DNA of 64,000 bases from Oerskovia flava. Its GTDB lineage: Bacteria > Actinomycetota > Actinomycetes > Actinomycetales > Cellulomonadaceae. Positions 41,448-49,860 of the stretch are shown here, piece by piece; the first letter of the stretch is position 1; each line of letters opens with the position of its first letter. The DNA lies in the NCBI RefSeq assembly GCF_026163685.1, contig NZ_JAOXSR010000001.1:248001-312000 (forward strand), written 5' to 3'. Under the pieces are notes generated by a model that saw only the letters and a list, made by a program, of their open reading frames with translations, had not been told where the DNA came from and did not search any database. Both the position numbers and the translations under genes were made by a program.

Positions 41448-42971
41448 ATGGCACGCACCACCTGGAGGACGTTCGCCGCAGCCTGTGCGACGACGGCGAT
41501 CGTCACCGGACCGTTGGCGCTGCACGCGACCGCGGCCAGCGCCCCACCACCGGACGGCACGGCGGCCACCCCGCCTGCGGTCGAGAAGGCACCACCCGGG
41601 GTCCTGCGCGCGATGCAGCGCGACCTCGGCCTCAGCACGCGGGACGCGACGGAGCGTCTCGCGTTCCAGTCGGACGCCGCGAGCGCCGAGGTCACCCTCG
41701 AGGCGAAGCTCGGTGACGAGTTCGCCGGGGTCTGGGTCGACCCCGAGGAGAACACGCTCTACGTCGGCGTCGTGGCCGACTCCGACCGCCGGGCCGCGAG
41801 CGCGGACCGCCGCGCGGCGAGCGCCGCAGGGGCGCGTGTCGTCGCCGTCGAGCACACGCTCGACGAGCTCGAGACGTGGAAGTCTCGGCTCGACGCCGAG
41901 CTCGCGGACGAGACGGACGCCATCCCCTCCTGGTACGTCGACGTCACGACCAACGCGGTCGTCGTCAACGCGCACGCCGACGCGCTCGACGAGGCCGCCG
42001 AGCTCGTCGAGGCGGCGGGGGTGCCCGCGGGCGCCGTCGAGATCGTCACGACCACCGAGTCGCCCCGTACCTTCATCGACGTGGTGGGTGGCAACGCGTA
42101 CTACATGTCGGGCGGCGGGCGCTGCTCGGTCGGGTTCGCCGTCCAGGGCGGGTTCGTGACCGCGGGCCACTGCGGCCAGACGGGCACGACGACCACCAGC
42201 CCGAACGGTACGTTCCGCGGATCGAGCTTCCCGGGACGCGACTACGGGTGGGTGCAGGTCGGGGCCGGCAACACCCTGGTGGGTGCGGTGAACAACTACA
42301 GCGGTGGCCGCGTGCAGGTCGCGGGCTCCACGGCGGCGCCGGTCGGGGCGGCGGTCTGCCGTTCGGGCTCGACCACGGGCTGGCGCTGCGGGACCATCCA
42401 GGCCTACAACTCGTCGGTGACGTACCCGCAGGGCACGGTCACGGGGCTGATCCGGACGAACGTGTGCGCCGAGCCCGGTGACTCCGGCGGCTCGCTCCTC
42501 GCGGGCAACCAGGCGCAGGGTGTGACGTCGGGCGGGTCGGGCAACTGCCGCACCGGCGGCACCACCTACTTCCAGCCGGTCAACCCGATCCTCAGCGCCT
42601 ACGGCCTCACGCTCATCACGTCCGGCGGTGGGGGCGGCAACCCGGAGCCGCCGCCCGCGGGCTGCACGGGCTACGCCAGCACGTTCACGGGCACGCTGAG
42701 CTCGGGGGCGACCGCCGCGCAGCCGAACGGCAGCTACTACACGACGACACGCTCGGGCACGCACCGCGGCTGCCTCTCCGGCCCGTCGGGCGCGGACTTC
42801 GACCTGTACCTGCAGAAGTGGAGCGGGTCGCAGTGGGTGTCGGTGGCGCAGTCGACGGCACCGGGCTCGTCGGAGACCGTCACCTACAACGGCACCTCCG
42901 GCTACTACCGGTACGTGGTCCACGCCTACTCCGGCTCGGGCTCGTACACGCTGGGCGCGACGGCACCGTAA
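41448..42971 (+). CDS. Secreted S1 serine protease (Cellulomonas protease type) with C-terminal PPC-like domain
   Basis: The product has 507 residues: signal peptide (1-31), propeptide (about 32-208), protease (209-395), glycine-proline linker and C-terminal prepeptidase-type beta domain. The predicted mature N-terminus FIDVVGGNAYY and the triad His241 (TAGHCG), Asp265 (RDYGWV) and Ser346 (EPGDSGGSLL) fall at mature positions 33, 57 and 138, one more than in the known Cellulomonas protease 69B4. Long stretches such as SGGRVQVAG and SVTYPQGTV match that enzyme. Six cysteines should form disulfides. The propeptide has a doubled DRRAASA. Secretion with autoprocessing is expected; the VKOR gene beside it may support folding. 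Confidence 0.95.
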   Translation: MARTTWRTFAAACATTAIVTGPLALHATAASAPPPDGTAATPPAVEKAPPGVLRAMQRDLGLSTRDATERLAFQSDAASAEVTLEAKLGDEFAGVWVDPEENTLYVGVVADSDRRAASADRRAASAAGARVVAVEHTLDELETWKSRLDAELADETDAIPSWYVDVTTNAVVVNAHADALDEAAELVEAAGVPAGAVEIVTTTESPRTFIDVVGGNAYYMSGGGRCSVGFAVQGGFVTAGHCGQTGTTTTSPNGTFRGSSFPGRDYGWVQVGAGNTLVGAVNNYSGGRVQVAGSTAAPVGAAVCRSGSTTGWRCGTIQAYNSSVTYPQGTVTGLIRTNVCAEPGDSGGSLLAGNQAQGVTSGGSGNCRTGGTTYFQPVNPILSAYGLTLITSGGGGGNPEPPPAGCTGYASTFTGTLSSGATAAQPNGSYYTTTRSGTHRGCLSGPSGADFDLYLQKWSGSQWVSVAQSTAPGSSETVTYNGTSGYYRYVVHAYSGSGSYTLGATAP

Positions 42972-42993
42972 CCCTTCGCGGCCGTGACGACGG

Positions 42994-43024
42994 CGGCCCG
43001 TCGCCTTCCCCGGGCGACGGGCCG
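42994..43024. terminator. Bidirectional hairpin between protease and VKOR genes
   Basis: CGGCCCGTCGCC (42994-43005) pairs perfectly with GGCGACGGGCCG (43013-43024) around a seven-base loop. It lies between two convergent genes and has no T-run. Confidence 0.8.
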
Positions 43025-43046
43025 CTCGCGTGTCCTCCTCGACCGA

Positions 43047-43727
43047 CTACGCCACGAGCTGTGCCCCGTACTTCGCGACGATCGCGATGGCGAGCAGGAC
43101 GAGCCAGGTGGCCGTGAGGTAGGTGTAGGACCCGGACCGCACGAACGCGAGCATCCGTGCCTGGGCCCGCGCCGGCAGGTACAGGTTGTCCTCGAGGACG
43201 TTCCAGTGCAGCAGCGAGGCGAACACGAGCGTCGTCGCGACCGTGATGAGCAGGCACCACGGGCACAGCGCACCGATGACGAACATCGACTGGTAGAACA
43301 GCCAGTACGCGAGGACCACGCCGAGGAAGTACACGACCTGGGCCGAGAAGAGGAACCAGCGGGGGAACCGCACCCCGCCGAGGGCCGCGACCGCGATGGT
43401 GATGACCACCGGTTCGGCGATGAGCCCGAGGAACGAGTTGGGGAAGCCGAGGAGCGCGGACTGCCACGCGGCGCCGACGGTCCCGCACGAGAGCACGGCG
43501 TTCACGTCGCACATGAGCTGCGCGCTCGGGTCGGCGGCGAGCGTGATCGCCTCGATCGACAGGACGAGCGCGGCCGTGAGGCTCAGCAGCGCGAACACGA
43601 GCATCTCGCCGAAGATCAGGCCGCGGGAGTGCTGCCAGCCGGTGGGCCGGCCGAGATCGGTGGTGCCAGGTGCGACGTCGGGGCGCTCGTCCGGGTCGTG
43701 GGTCAGGGTGACGACCGGGTCGCTCAT
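43047..43727 (-). CDS. Vitamin K epoxide reductase family protein
   Basis: The product has 226 residues with about five membrane helices. The VKOR active site CPWC is in GALCPWCLLITVA, and the loop cysteine pair is in MCDVNAVLSCGTVG. The family motif SFLGLIAEP and NSFLG are also present. Bacterial VKOR reoxidises the thiol oxidase DsbA or a fused thioredoxin using a quinone, so disulfides form in exported proteins. No DsbA partner is adjacent. The next gene, convergent, encodes a secreted protease with disulfides, which fits. The ATG at 43727 has AAGGAC upstream. Confidence 0.93.
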   Translation of the reverse strand: MSDPVVTLTHDPDERPDVAPGTTDLGRPTGWQHSRGLIFGEMLVFALLSLTAALVLSIEAITLAADPSAQLMCDVNAVLSCGTVGAAWQSALLGFPNSFLGLIAEPVVITIAVAALGGVRFPRWFLFSAQVVYFLGVVLAYWLFYQSMFVIGALCPWCLLITVATTLVFASLLHWNVLEDNLYLPARAQARMLAFVRSGSYTYLTATWLVLLAIAIVAKYGAQLVA

Positions 43728-43799
43728 GCTCGTCCTTCGCCGTGGGCGGCCCACGGCGTCGGAGCACGCAGGCGGCGCCCGTCGGGCGCCGGTCCCAGG

Positions 43800-44429
43800 C
43801 TACGAACCGGGTGCGTGGCCGGGTAGGGACGAAGGTCCTCGGGGTGCGTCCGGTGTGGGTGGGACCGGCGTCCCGAGGATCATCGCGAGGCTGAGGTCCC
43901 GCACCCGCCGGGCGTCGTCGCCGCGGGGGGCGAGGTGGCTCGCGGCGAGGGCCAGGTGCTCGGCCCCCACGACGGTCGCGAGCGCGATGGTCGCACGGGC
44001 CCGCGCCTCCTCGGCGTCGTACCCGGCCTCCTCGAGGAGGCGGCACAGGAGGTCCGTCCGTCGCGCGGTGACGCGCCCGAGCGCCGCGGCGACGCCCGGG
44101 CGGTCGGTCTGCGCGTAGAGGAGTTGCTCGCCCGTGCGCGGGGTGGCGCGCCGGCCGACGGCGGTGAAGAGCGCGGCGAGCCTGGCCTGCGCGTCGCCCG
44201 GGGTCGCCTCGGTCTCCGCGACGATCCGCTCGGTCTCCTCCTCCCAGCGGGCGAGGACGGCGTCGAGCAGCGCCTGGCGGTCGGCGAAGTGCCAGTAGAA
44301 GGAGCCCTTCGTGGCGCCGAGCGCGCGGGCGACCGGCTCGACCCGGACGGCGTCGAGACCGTCGGCGGCGAAGGTCGCGTAGGCGGCGTCGACCCAGGCC
44401 GCGGCGTCGAGGCGGGTAGCGGGAGGCAC
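43800..44429 (-). CDS. TetR/AcrR family regulator
   Basis: The product has 209 residues. The N-terminal HTH is AAWVDAAYATFAADGLDAVRVEPVARALGATKGSFYWHFADRQALLDAVLARW. The C-terminal ligand domain is helical and rich in Ala and Arg (DLLCRLLEEAGYDAEEARARATIALATVVGAEHLAL). The GTG start lies seven bases after a TAGCGT box, so the gene is likely leaderless. The promoter is covered by four CCGTACGG-like palindromes shared with the divergent DUF2867 gene, so the protein probably represses itself and that gene. Confidence 0.93.
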   Translation of the reverse strand: MPPATRLDAAAWVDAAYATFAADGLDAVRVEPVARALGATKGSFYWHFADRQALLDAVLARWEEETERIVAETEATPGDAQARLAALFTAVGRRATPRTGEQLLYAQTDRPGVAAALGRVTARRTDLLCRLLEEAGYDAEEARARATIALATVVGAEHLALAASHLAPRGDDARRVRDLSLAMILGTPVPPTPDAPRGPSSLPGHAPGS

Positions 44430-44432
44430 GTT

Positions 44433-44473
44433 CCGTACGCTACCGTACGGAGCATCCGTACGGCACCGTATGG
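44433..44473. promoter_or_regulatory. Array of four CCGTACGG-type palindromes (TetR operators)
   Basis: Eight-base elements start at 44433 (CCGTACGC), 44443 (CCGTACGG), 44456 (CCGTACGG) and 44466 (CCGTATGG). The starts are 10, 13 and 10 bases apart, so they form two pairs. They cover the -10 box of the tetR gene (TAGCGT on the minus strand, 44437-44442) and lie just before the DUF2867 gene. Two bound TetR dimers per pair are possible. Confidence 0.7.
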
Positions 44474-44500
44474 AGCGTTGCTCGTCCAGGAGGTCTTGTC

Positions 44501-44968
44501 ATGACCGGCGTCTTCACGTCCCTCGCTCTCGCGGACCTGCCGCGGCCGGACTACGCGGACGTCGTCCTCGTCCCGCTGCCCGACGGTGCACCGACCGACC
44601 CGGCCGTGTGGGCTCGGGAGATCTTCGCGGTGCGGTCCGCGCCGCCGTGGGTGCGGGTGGCCTTCGCGGTGCGGCAGTCGGTCGTGGCGCTCATCGGGGT
44701 CTCGCGCGGGGACCAGGGGGTCTTCGACGTCGACCGGGTCGAGGGGGAGGAGGCGTTGATCGTCGCGGACGACCGGCACCTGGACTTCCGGGCCGCCGTG
44801 GGGGTCGACGTCGGTGCTCGCCTCGTGCGTGTCACGACGGCTGTGCGCCTGCACGGGTGGCGCGGGCGCGGGTACTTCGGGCCGGTCCGGCTCGCGCACG
44901 GCCCGGTCGTCCACGCGATGTTGACCCGCGCGGCGCGCGGGCTCGCCGGCGGGGACGCGGTTCGCTGA
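44501..44968 (+). CDS. DUF2867 family protein
   Basis: The product has 155 residues. It matches DUF2867 with LPRPDYADVVLVPLPDG, VALIGVSRGDQGVFDVDRVEGEEALIVADDRHLDFRAAVGVDVG and FGPVRLAHGPVVHAML. No membrane segment or signal peptide is present. Function is unknown; relatives often sit in operons of SDR or regulators. The ATG has AGGAG upstream. It is divergent from and probably repressed by the TetR protein. Confidence 0.85.
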   Translation: MTGVFTSLALADLPRPDYADVVLVPLPDGAPTDPAVWAREIFAVRSAPPWVRVAFAVRQSVVALIGVSRGDQGVFDVDRVEGEEALIVADDRHLDFRAAVGVDVGARLVRVTTAVRLHGWRGRGYFGPVRLAHGPVVHAMLTRAARGLAGGDAVR

Positions 44969-44980
44969 GCGTGTCCGCGT

Positions 44981-46084
44981 TCAGGTGAGCACGGTGAACT
45001 CCACCAGCGGGTGGCGTTCGCCGTTCACCTGGATCTCGACAGCATGGATGCCCGGGTGGTGCACGCGTGTGGTCATCTGCCGCATGCCGTGACGCTTGGT
45101 CAGGGTGATCGTCTCCCCGGGCGCGACCGTGCGGACCGCGAGCTTGAAGACCTTGGGGGAGCGGCGTCCGTCGGCCTTGACGTAGTGCACGGCATAGTCG
45201 ACGGCGAGCGACGCAACCTCCGGGCCGGTGTTGGTGACCTGCGCCGTGAGCTCGAGCACGCCGGGCAGGCGCACGACGTCCTGGGCCAGCTCCGTCGTCA
45301 CCGCGACGCTCGCGGGGGCGTGGCCGAGGAGGGCGAGAGCGCCGGGGTGGCCCTTCTTCACCAGGGTGCGCAGCCCGTGGCGCACCACGCGCGCGGTGCG
45401 ATCGGCGGAGACGGGATCGTCGTCGTCGGCGCGGCGCCAGCGGTCTGCGGTCTCGACGACGAGGTCGGGGGCGTGCCGGGCGAGGTCGTTGAGGTGGTTC
45501 GCGACCGAGCGGCGAACGTACTCGCTCTCGTCGCGGTGCAGCGCGTCGAGCAGCGGGATCGTGGCGGACGGCCGGTCGATCAGCTCGCGGATCCGCACCG
45601 CCCACGGCAGGTACGAGCGGGTGCCCTCGCTCGCGAGGCGCCGGACGTGCTCGTCGGGGTGGCGGGTCCACCTCTCAGCGGCCACGAGCGTCCGGTCGAG
45701 GTCGGCGGCAAGGAAGCCGCGGATCGCGAACTCGCTCGTCAGGCGCGGCGTGAGCTCGGCGAGCAGCGCCAGACCGTCGTCGAACGAGGCGTCGTTGCCG
45801 GCTGCGGGGGCCCGTCGTGCGACGGCCTCGGTCACGGGCCACAGCGTCCAGCCGCGGAACGACTCGTCCACGAGGAGCCGGCGCACGACCTGTGCGAACG
45901 CGGCGTAGTCCGCGGGCAGGTCGGCGAGCAGGGCGTCGGTCACGAGGTCGGTGCGCGCGCGCAGCTTGTGCCCGTCGACCGCGCTGCCGACCGCGTCAAC
46001 GTGCGTGAGGTCGAGCGTCGGGTCAGCAGCCGCGAGGCGCGTGCGCAGACCGGCGATCGCGGTGGCGTCGAGCAGCTCGTCCAT
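44981..46084 (-). CDS. DNA alkylation repair protein (HEAT-repeat, AlkD-like)
   Basis: The product has 367 residues and belongs to the COG4335-type relatives of AlkD. HEAT-like helices include LLVDESFRGWTLWPVTEAVAR, EFAIRGFLAADLDRTLVAAERWTRHPDEHVRRLASEG and SEYVRRSVANHLNDLARHAPDLV. The middle DEHVRRLASEGTRSYLPW and VRRSVANHLND are hallmarks. The last 100 residues form a beta-rich extension (ELTAQVTNTGPEVASLAVDYAVHYVK). The family removes or binds alkylated bases such as N3- or N7-alkylpurines. The ATG at 46084 is chosen over 46123; a purine-rich TGGGA precedes it. It converges on the DUF2867 gene with 12 bases between stops. Confidence 0.87.
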   Translation of the reverse strand: MDELLDATAIAGLRTRLAAADPTLDLTHVDAVGSAVDGHKLRARTDLVTDALLADLPADYAAFAQVVRRLLVDESFRGWTLWPVTEAVARRAPAAGNDASFDDGLALLAELTPRLTSEFAIRGFLAADLDRTLVAAERWTRHPDEHVRRLASEGTRSYLPWAVRIRELIDRPSATIPLLDALHRDESEYVRRSVANHLNDLARHAPDLVVETADRWRRADDDDPVSADRTARVVRHGLRTLVKKGHPGALALLGHAPASVAVTTELAQDVVRLPGVLELTAQVTNTGPEVASLAVDYAVHYVKADGRRSPKVFKLAVRTVAPGETITLTKRHGMRQMTTRVHHPGIHAVEIQVNGERHPLVEFTVLT

Positions 46085-46164
46085 GGTTCCCACGTCGCTC
46101 AGCGAACCAGGTGCCACCGACACCCGGGCGAGGGCCAGGCCGGCCGGCCCGACGGCGGGTCGAG

Positions 46165-46497
46165 TCAGATGTCTGGTGCCGGGTGGAGTCCGAGGTAGCG
46201 GCTCAGTGCGTCTTCCACCTTGGCGAGGTCGTCGTGGTGGAGGTAGTCGACGGGATCGCCAACGATGTAGTCGACGTCGATGGTGCGTACTTGGTCGATG
46301 AGGAACACGGTGGTCTGGTCGGCCACCTCGAGTTCGGGCCGAAACTGTGTCCGGTGCGCCCTGGTGGATGTCGGGACGATGGTCGCTACCGACCAGGGGA
46401 AGTCGGTCGGCGAGAGCACGAGCCCGTACCGTCGCCCGCCCTGCTCGTGACCGCGCGCCTCGCCGAGGTCGACCTGGTAGACGGCGCCGCGGATCAC
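46165..46497 (-). CDS. MazF/PemK family toxin
   Basis: The product has 110 residues. The fold is recognised by IRGAVYQVDLGEARGHEQGGRRYGLVLS (RGxVY, GHEQGG-R), TIVPTST, QTTVFLIDQVRTIDVDYI and LSRYLGL. The Arg in GGRRYG and the Thr in VPTST match the active site of MazF-type endoribonucleases, which cut mRNA at short motifs. The GTG start overlaps the antitoxin stop by four bases; an in-frame upstream start would lie inside the antitoxin gene. The pair is a type II toxin-antitoxin system. Confidence 0.93.
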   Translation of the reverse strand: MIRGAVYQVDLGEARGHEQGGRRYGLVLSPTDFPWSVATIVPTSTRAHRTQFRPELEVADQTTVFLIDQVRTIDVDYIVGDPVDYLHHDDLAKVEDALSRYLGLHPAPDI

Positions 46498-46787
46498 CAG
46501 GCGTCCGGCTCGTCGTTCAGGTTCTCGTCGCGGTGAGCGGCCGCGTCCGCGCGCGCGCGGTCGAGCCAACGTTCTTGCGCGAGCAGGTGCAGGCCGCGGC
46601 GCACGGCGTCGCTGGTGGTGACACCCTCCTCACTGAGGCGGTCGAGGATGCGCCGCTCCTCGGTGGTGGGGCGGAAGGTGACGGAGTCGCGTTTGGACGC
46701 GGCCTTGCTGACGCGCTTGGGGGCGAGCTTCGAGGTGGAGGAGCTCGCCTTCAACAACGTGGAGTCGGCGGAGACGTTGGTAGCCAT
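46494..46787 (-). CDS. Antitoxin of the MazF/PemK pair
   Basis: The product has 97 residues. The first 35 are serine, lysine and alanine rich and unordered. Residues about 36-75 resemble a ribbon-helix-helix or similar DNA-binding fold (RDSVTFRPTTEERRILDRLSEEGVTTSDAVRRGLHLL). The C-terminal part is charged and probably neutralises the toxin (RADAAAHRDENLNDEPDAW). It begins at the ATG six bases after a TAGAAT box, so the transcript is leaderless. Order antitoxin-toxin with a four-base overlap is usual. Confidence 0.87.
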   Translation of the reverse strand: MATNVSADSTLLKASSSTSKLAPKRVSKAASKRDSVTFRPTTEERRILDRLSEEGVTTSDAVRRGLHLLAQERWLDRARADAAAHRDENLNDEPDAW

Positions 46788-46793
46788 GGCCCC

Positions 46794-46822
46794 ATTCTAC
46801 GCCGTGTGTCTCACATTTGTAA
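46794..46822 (-). promoter_or_regulatory. Toxin-antitoxin promoter with full -35 and -10 boxes
   Basis: On the minus strand TTACAA (46822-46817), 17 bases, and TAGAAT (46799-46794) lie six bases before the antitoxin ATG. It is one of the best sigma70-like promoters in the window and gives a leaderless mRNA. The antitoxin itself likely binds here. Confidence 0.7.
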
Positions 46823-47255
46823 GACCATTGGGTGCGCCGGGGCCTTGCTTGGCGCCAACCCTCGCACGGGGGTTGCTCGACCCCGAAGTGTGGTGCGAGC
46901 CCCTGCACGTCTTCGAGTGAGTGCCCCCGCGAGACCGCCGTTCGCAGCTGCCGCAGTAACGGTGGCCGGGTATCTGGTGTGGGAAAGGTCGGTCGGACGT
47001 GCTGGTGCCTCGGCGAGCGCGCTCGGCATCCGCGGTATCGCGTGGTCGGTCCCCTACCGCACCGGGCGAACGGCGTGGGGGCGTGCCGTCGATGCCGAGA
47101 GCGCGGGGTTTTCACCTCGAATGGGTGAGGCGGCTCGGCGGCGAGACCCTACGGTGAGAGTGTCGGACCTCGACACGTCGCCGGACGGTGCCGGGCCTGC
47201 GTGACGAGCAGCGCCGCCGTCGGGCAGGGACTCTGTGCTGAGGAGAGGATCAACC
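46823..47255. other. Intergenic region upstream of the DHA2 exporter
   Basis: About 430 bases carry no gene I can support; reading frames present are short and lack conserved sequence. A TACGGT (47150-47155) is a possible -10 box for the exporter with a leader near 95 bases. No tRNA or insertion-sequence end was seen. Confidence 0.5.
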
Positions 47256-48920
47256 GTGGCTGCTGGTGACTCCGAGGTGACAGAGGCGGGCCCGACTCGC
47301 CGGACGAACTGGTTGCCACTGGTGGCCTTGGCCATCGCCCAGTTCGTCATGGTGCTGGACCAGTCGGCGATGAACGTCTCGATCAGCGCGCTGGTGGCCG
47401 ACTTCGACACGTCGGTGACCACGATCCAGGCGGTGATCACGCTCTACTGCCTGGTGATGGCGATGTTCATGCTCACCGGCGGCAAGATCGGCGACATCAT
47501 CGGCCGGCGGAGGACGTTCGTCATCGGTCTCATCATCTACGCAGCGGGTTCGGCGGTCACCGCGCTGGCGCCTTCGGTGGCCATCCTGGCCCTCGGCTGG
47601 TCGGTGCTGGAGGGAATCGGCGCCGCGCTCGTGCTGCCGGCCCTGGTGGCGCTGATCGCCGGCAACTTCGAAGGCGCCTCCCGCAAGGTGGCGTACGCCG
47701 TGATCGGCGGGGTCGCCGGGGCCGGGATCGCGGTGGGGCCGATCCTGGGTGGTTGGGCCACCACCGAGTACTCGTGGCGGATCATCTTCGCCGGCGAGGT
47801 GCTGCTGGTGGCACTGATCCTGGCGATGACCCCCAAGGTGGTCGACGCGGTCAGGACCGGCCCGGTACCAAGGCTCGACGTCGTCGGCAGCATCCTGTCC
47901 GCCGCAGGCCTGGGCCTGGTCGTCCTCGGGGTGCTGCAGTCGAGCACGTGGGGCTGGATCAGGCCCGAGGTGGACTCCCCGGTGACGCCGTTCGGCTTCT
48001 CGCTGACCGTGTTCGTCATCACCCTCGGTGGAGTCCTGCTGTGGTCCTTCGTGGCCTGGCAGGGTCGACGAGAACGCACGGGTCGCGACCCGCTGGTGCA
48101 CCTGGCGCTCTTGAAGATCGCCCCGCTTCGTTCTGGCTTGTTCGGCCTGTTCAGCCAGAACCTGATCCTGATGGGCGTCTTCTTCACCATCCCGCTGTAC
48201 CTGCAGCTGGTGATCGGGCTCGACGCCCTGGAGACCGGTCTCAAGATGCTGCCCGTCTCGATCGCCATGTTCCTCGCCTCCGCGGCAGGCTCACGGCTGT
48301 CCGGGCGCTACCCGATCCGGTCGATCGTCCGGGTCGGGCTCGCGACCAGCATGGTGGCGGCCGTCATGCTCCTGGCCACGATCGAGCCCGAGCTGGACGA
48401 CTCGAGCTTCGCCTGGTCGATGGCGGTGCTCGGCGTGGGCATGGGCCTGATCGCCTCCCAACTCGGCAACGTCGTGCAGTCCTCGGTCGACGCCTCGGGC
48501 CGGGGAGAGGCCGGCGGTCTGCAGTTCACCGGCCAGCAGCTCGGCTCGTCCCTGGGGGTAGCCCTGCTCGGGGCGATCGTGCTGTCCGGGCTCACCGCCG
48601 GGTTCGTGTCCACCATCTCGTCCGACGAGCGGATCAGCAGCGCAGTCTCCGACCAGGTCGGTGTGGCCATCGGTTCCGGCATCGACTTCATGTCCGCCGA
48701 CCAGGCCCGAACCGCTGCCCAGGAGGCCGGGCTGGACGAGCCGACCACCCAGGCGCTCGTCGAGGACTACGAGTCCGCGCAGCTACGAGCGCTCAAGGTC
48801 GGGCTGCTGGCAGCGGCCCTCCTGGCCCTGCTCTCCCTCGCCTCCACCAGGGATCTACCGCATGGCGCGGTCAGGAAGGAACCCGACCCCGACGAGACCG
48901 AGGCGGGACGTCACGCCTGA
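47256..48920 (+). CDS. MFS transporter, DHA2/EmrB-QacA type
   Basis: The product has 554 residues with about fourteen membrane helices, the DHA2 layout. Conserved motifs are FVMVLDQSAMNVSI (motif D1), LTGGKIGDIIGRRRTFVIG (motif A), LQSSTWGWIRPEV and QLGSSLGVALLGAIVLSG (motif C region). DHA2 proteins export drugs or other hydrophobic compounds with protons. The GTG at 47256 follows GGAGAGGA; a longer GTG at 47235 has no better signal. It stands alone between the toxin-antitoxin pair and the lipoprotein cluster. No regulator gene is adjacent. Confidence 0.92.
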   Translation: MAAGDSEVTEAGPTRRTNWLPLVALAIAQFVMVLDQSAMNVSISALVADFDTSVTTIQAVITLYCLVMAMFMLTGGKIGDIIGRRRTFVIGLIIYAAGSAVTALAPSVAILALGWSVLEGIGAALVLPALVALIAGNFEGASRKVAYAVIGGVAGAGIAVGPILGGWATTEYSWRIIFAGEVLLVALILAMTPKVVDAVRTGPVPRLDVVGSILSAAGLGLVVLGVLQSSTWGWIRPEVDSPVTPFGFSLTVFVITLGGVLLWSFVAWQGRRERTGRDPLVHLALLKIAPLRSGLFGLFSQNLILMGVFFTIPLYLQLVIGLDALETGLKMLPVSIAMFLASAAGSRLSGRYPIRSIVRVGLATSMVAAVMLLATIEPELDDSSFAWSMAVLGVGMGLIASQLGNVVQSSVDASGRGEAGGLQFTGQQLGSSLGVALLGAIVLSGLTAGFVSTISSDERISSAVSDQVGVAIGSGIDFMSADQARTAAQEAGLDEPTTQALVEDYESAQLRALKVGLLAAALLALLSLASTRDLPHGAVRKEPDPDETEAGRHA

Positions 48921-49211
48921 GGCCGGAGCGCGGAGGCCACGGACGGCCGAGGTCCACGACGGAGGGTGCAGAGCGAGAGCCATCACGGGATCACGCGTCG
49001 CGGACGCCGACCGCCACGGCACCATCGCCCGGCACAGTTCGCGATCCGCACCAGCAGCCCGTGCGGGCGAGGCCAGCAGCACCGTGACGGCTCGGCCCTC
49101 GAGCGGGACTGCTATAGCCTCGACGATCCGTGTCTTCCCAGCACAGGAGCCCTCTTCGCGCCCACAGCCCGCCAGTGCCGTGAAAGGCGAGGTCAAGCAA
49201 TGGAGGTTCAC
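48921..49211. other. Intergenic region with the lipoprotein promoter
   Basis: No gene is supported in these 291 bases. TAGCCT (49115-49120) is a likely -10 box for the following lipoprotein gene, with a leader of about 85 bases. No hairpin as strong as elsewhere in the window was seen after the exporter. Confidence 0.45.
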
Positions 49212-49694
49212 GTGTTGATGGCAAGCAGGCGGTCGGTGCTCGCACCGTGCCTTGCGGGGGTGGCGGCCGCTCTCCTTGCGGCATGTCTTCCCGTTCTACC
49301 CGAGCAGCAGCCAGTCGGCCTGCGTGTGGACGGTGGAGTCATCTCGGCGGTGATTCCGTCGTGCCCGGGTGACGCGGTACTTCGCGCGGTGGTTACTCCG
49401 GCGGATCCGAATATTGAGCTCCAGGCGGCGTGGAGTGCCGAGGAACTGCTCACGGACGCTTCCGGCGTGGTCGTGCTCGACCGGACGAGCTGGAGGACGG
49501 TCCGAGGCGACTACAGCGGGCTTGCGGTCTTCGGTGTCGACGTCGAGACCGAATCGACCGGGTTCGGCGTGCCTGTCGATGACCCGGACTCGCTGCGCGA
49601 CCTACCGCCCGATCATTTCTGGGTCGGCGGCGAGATCATGAGCGCAGAACAATTCCGTGCGATGATCGCGGCGGACTTTCCTTGCGAGGCATGA
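49212..49694 (+). CDS. Putative lipoprotein, first of a paralogous pair
   Basis: The product has 160 residues. The signal peptide ends in the lipobox LLAACLP, so it should be lipidated and held on the outer face of the membrane. The mature part begins PVGLRVDGGVISAVIPSCPGDAV and contains WSAEELLTD, VVLDRTSWRTV and FWVGGEIMSAEQFRAM, ending DFPCEA. The second protein of this kind, at 50533, has the same pattern. The GTG at 49212 is chosen because GGAGG lies five bases away and it aligns with the paralogue's start; an ATG at 49200 is possible. The two cysteines of the mature part may form a disulfide. Function is unknown. Confidence 0.8.
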   Translation: MLMASRRSVLAPCLAGVAAALLAACLPVLPEQQPVGLRVDGGVISAVIPSCPGDAVLRAVVTPADPNIELQAAWSAEELLTDASGVVVLDRTSWRTVRGDYSGLAVFGVDVETESTGFGVPVDDPDSLRDLPPDHFWVGGEIMSAEQFRAMIAADFPCEA

Positions 49695-49860
49695 AGACAG
49701 CCAGGAGCATCGAAGGTGGCGTCAGGCCCGTCGAGGTACTCCGGATAGTCGTCTGAGAGTCTCCGTCCAGGGGAACCGCGGGCCTCTCAACTGCCCGGCC
49801 TCGGCCAACCGCCAAGCTCTCAACGGTGATAGACCATCTTTCGATGGAAGGACGACGGTG

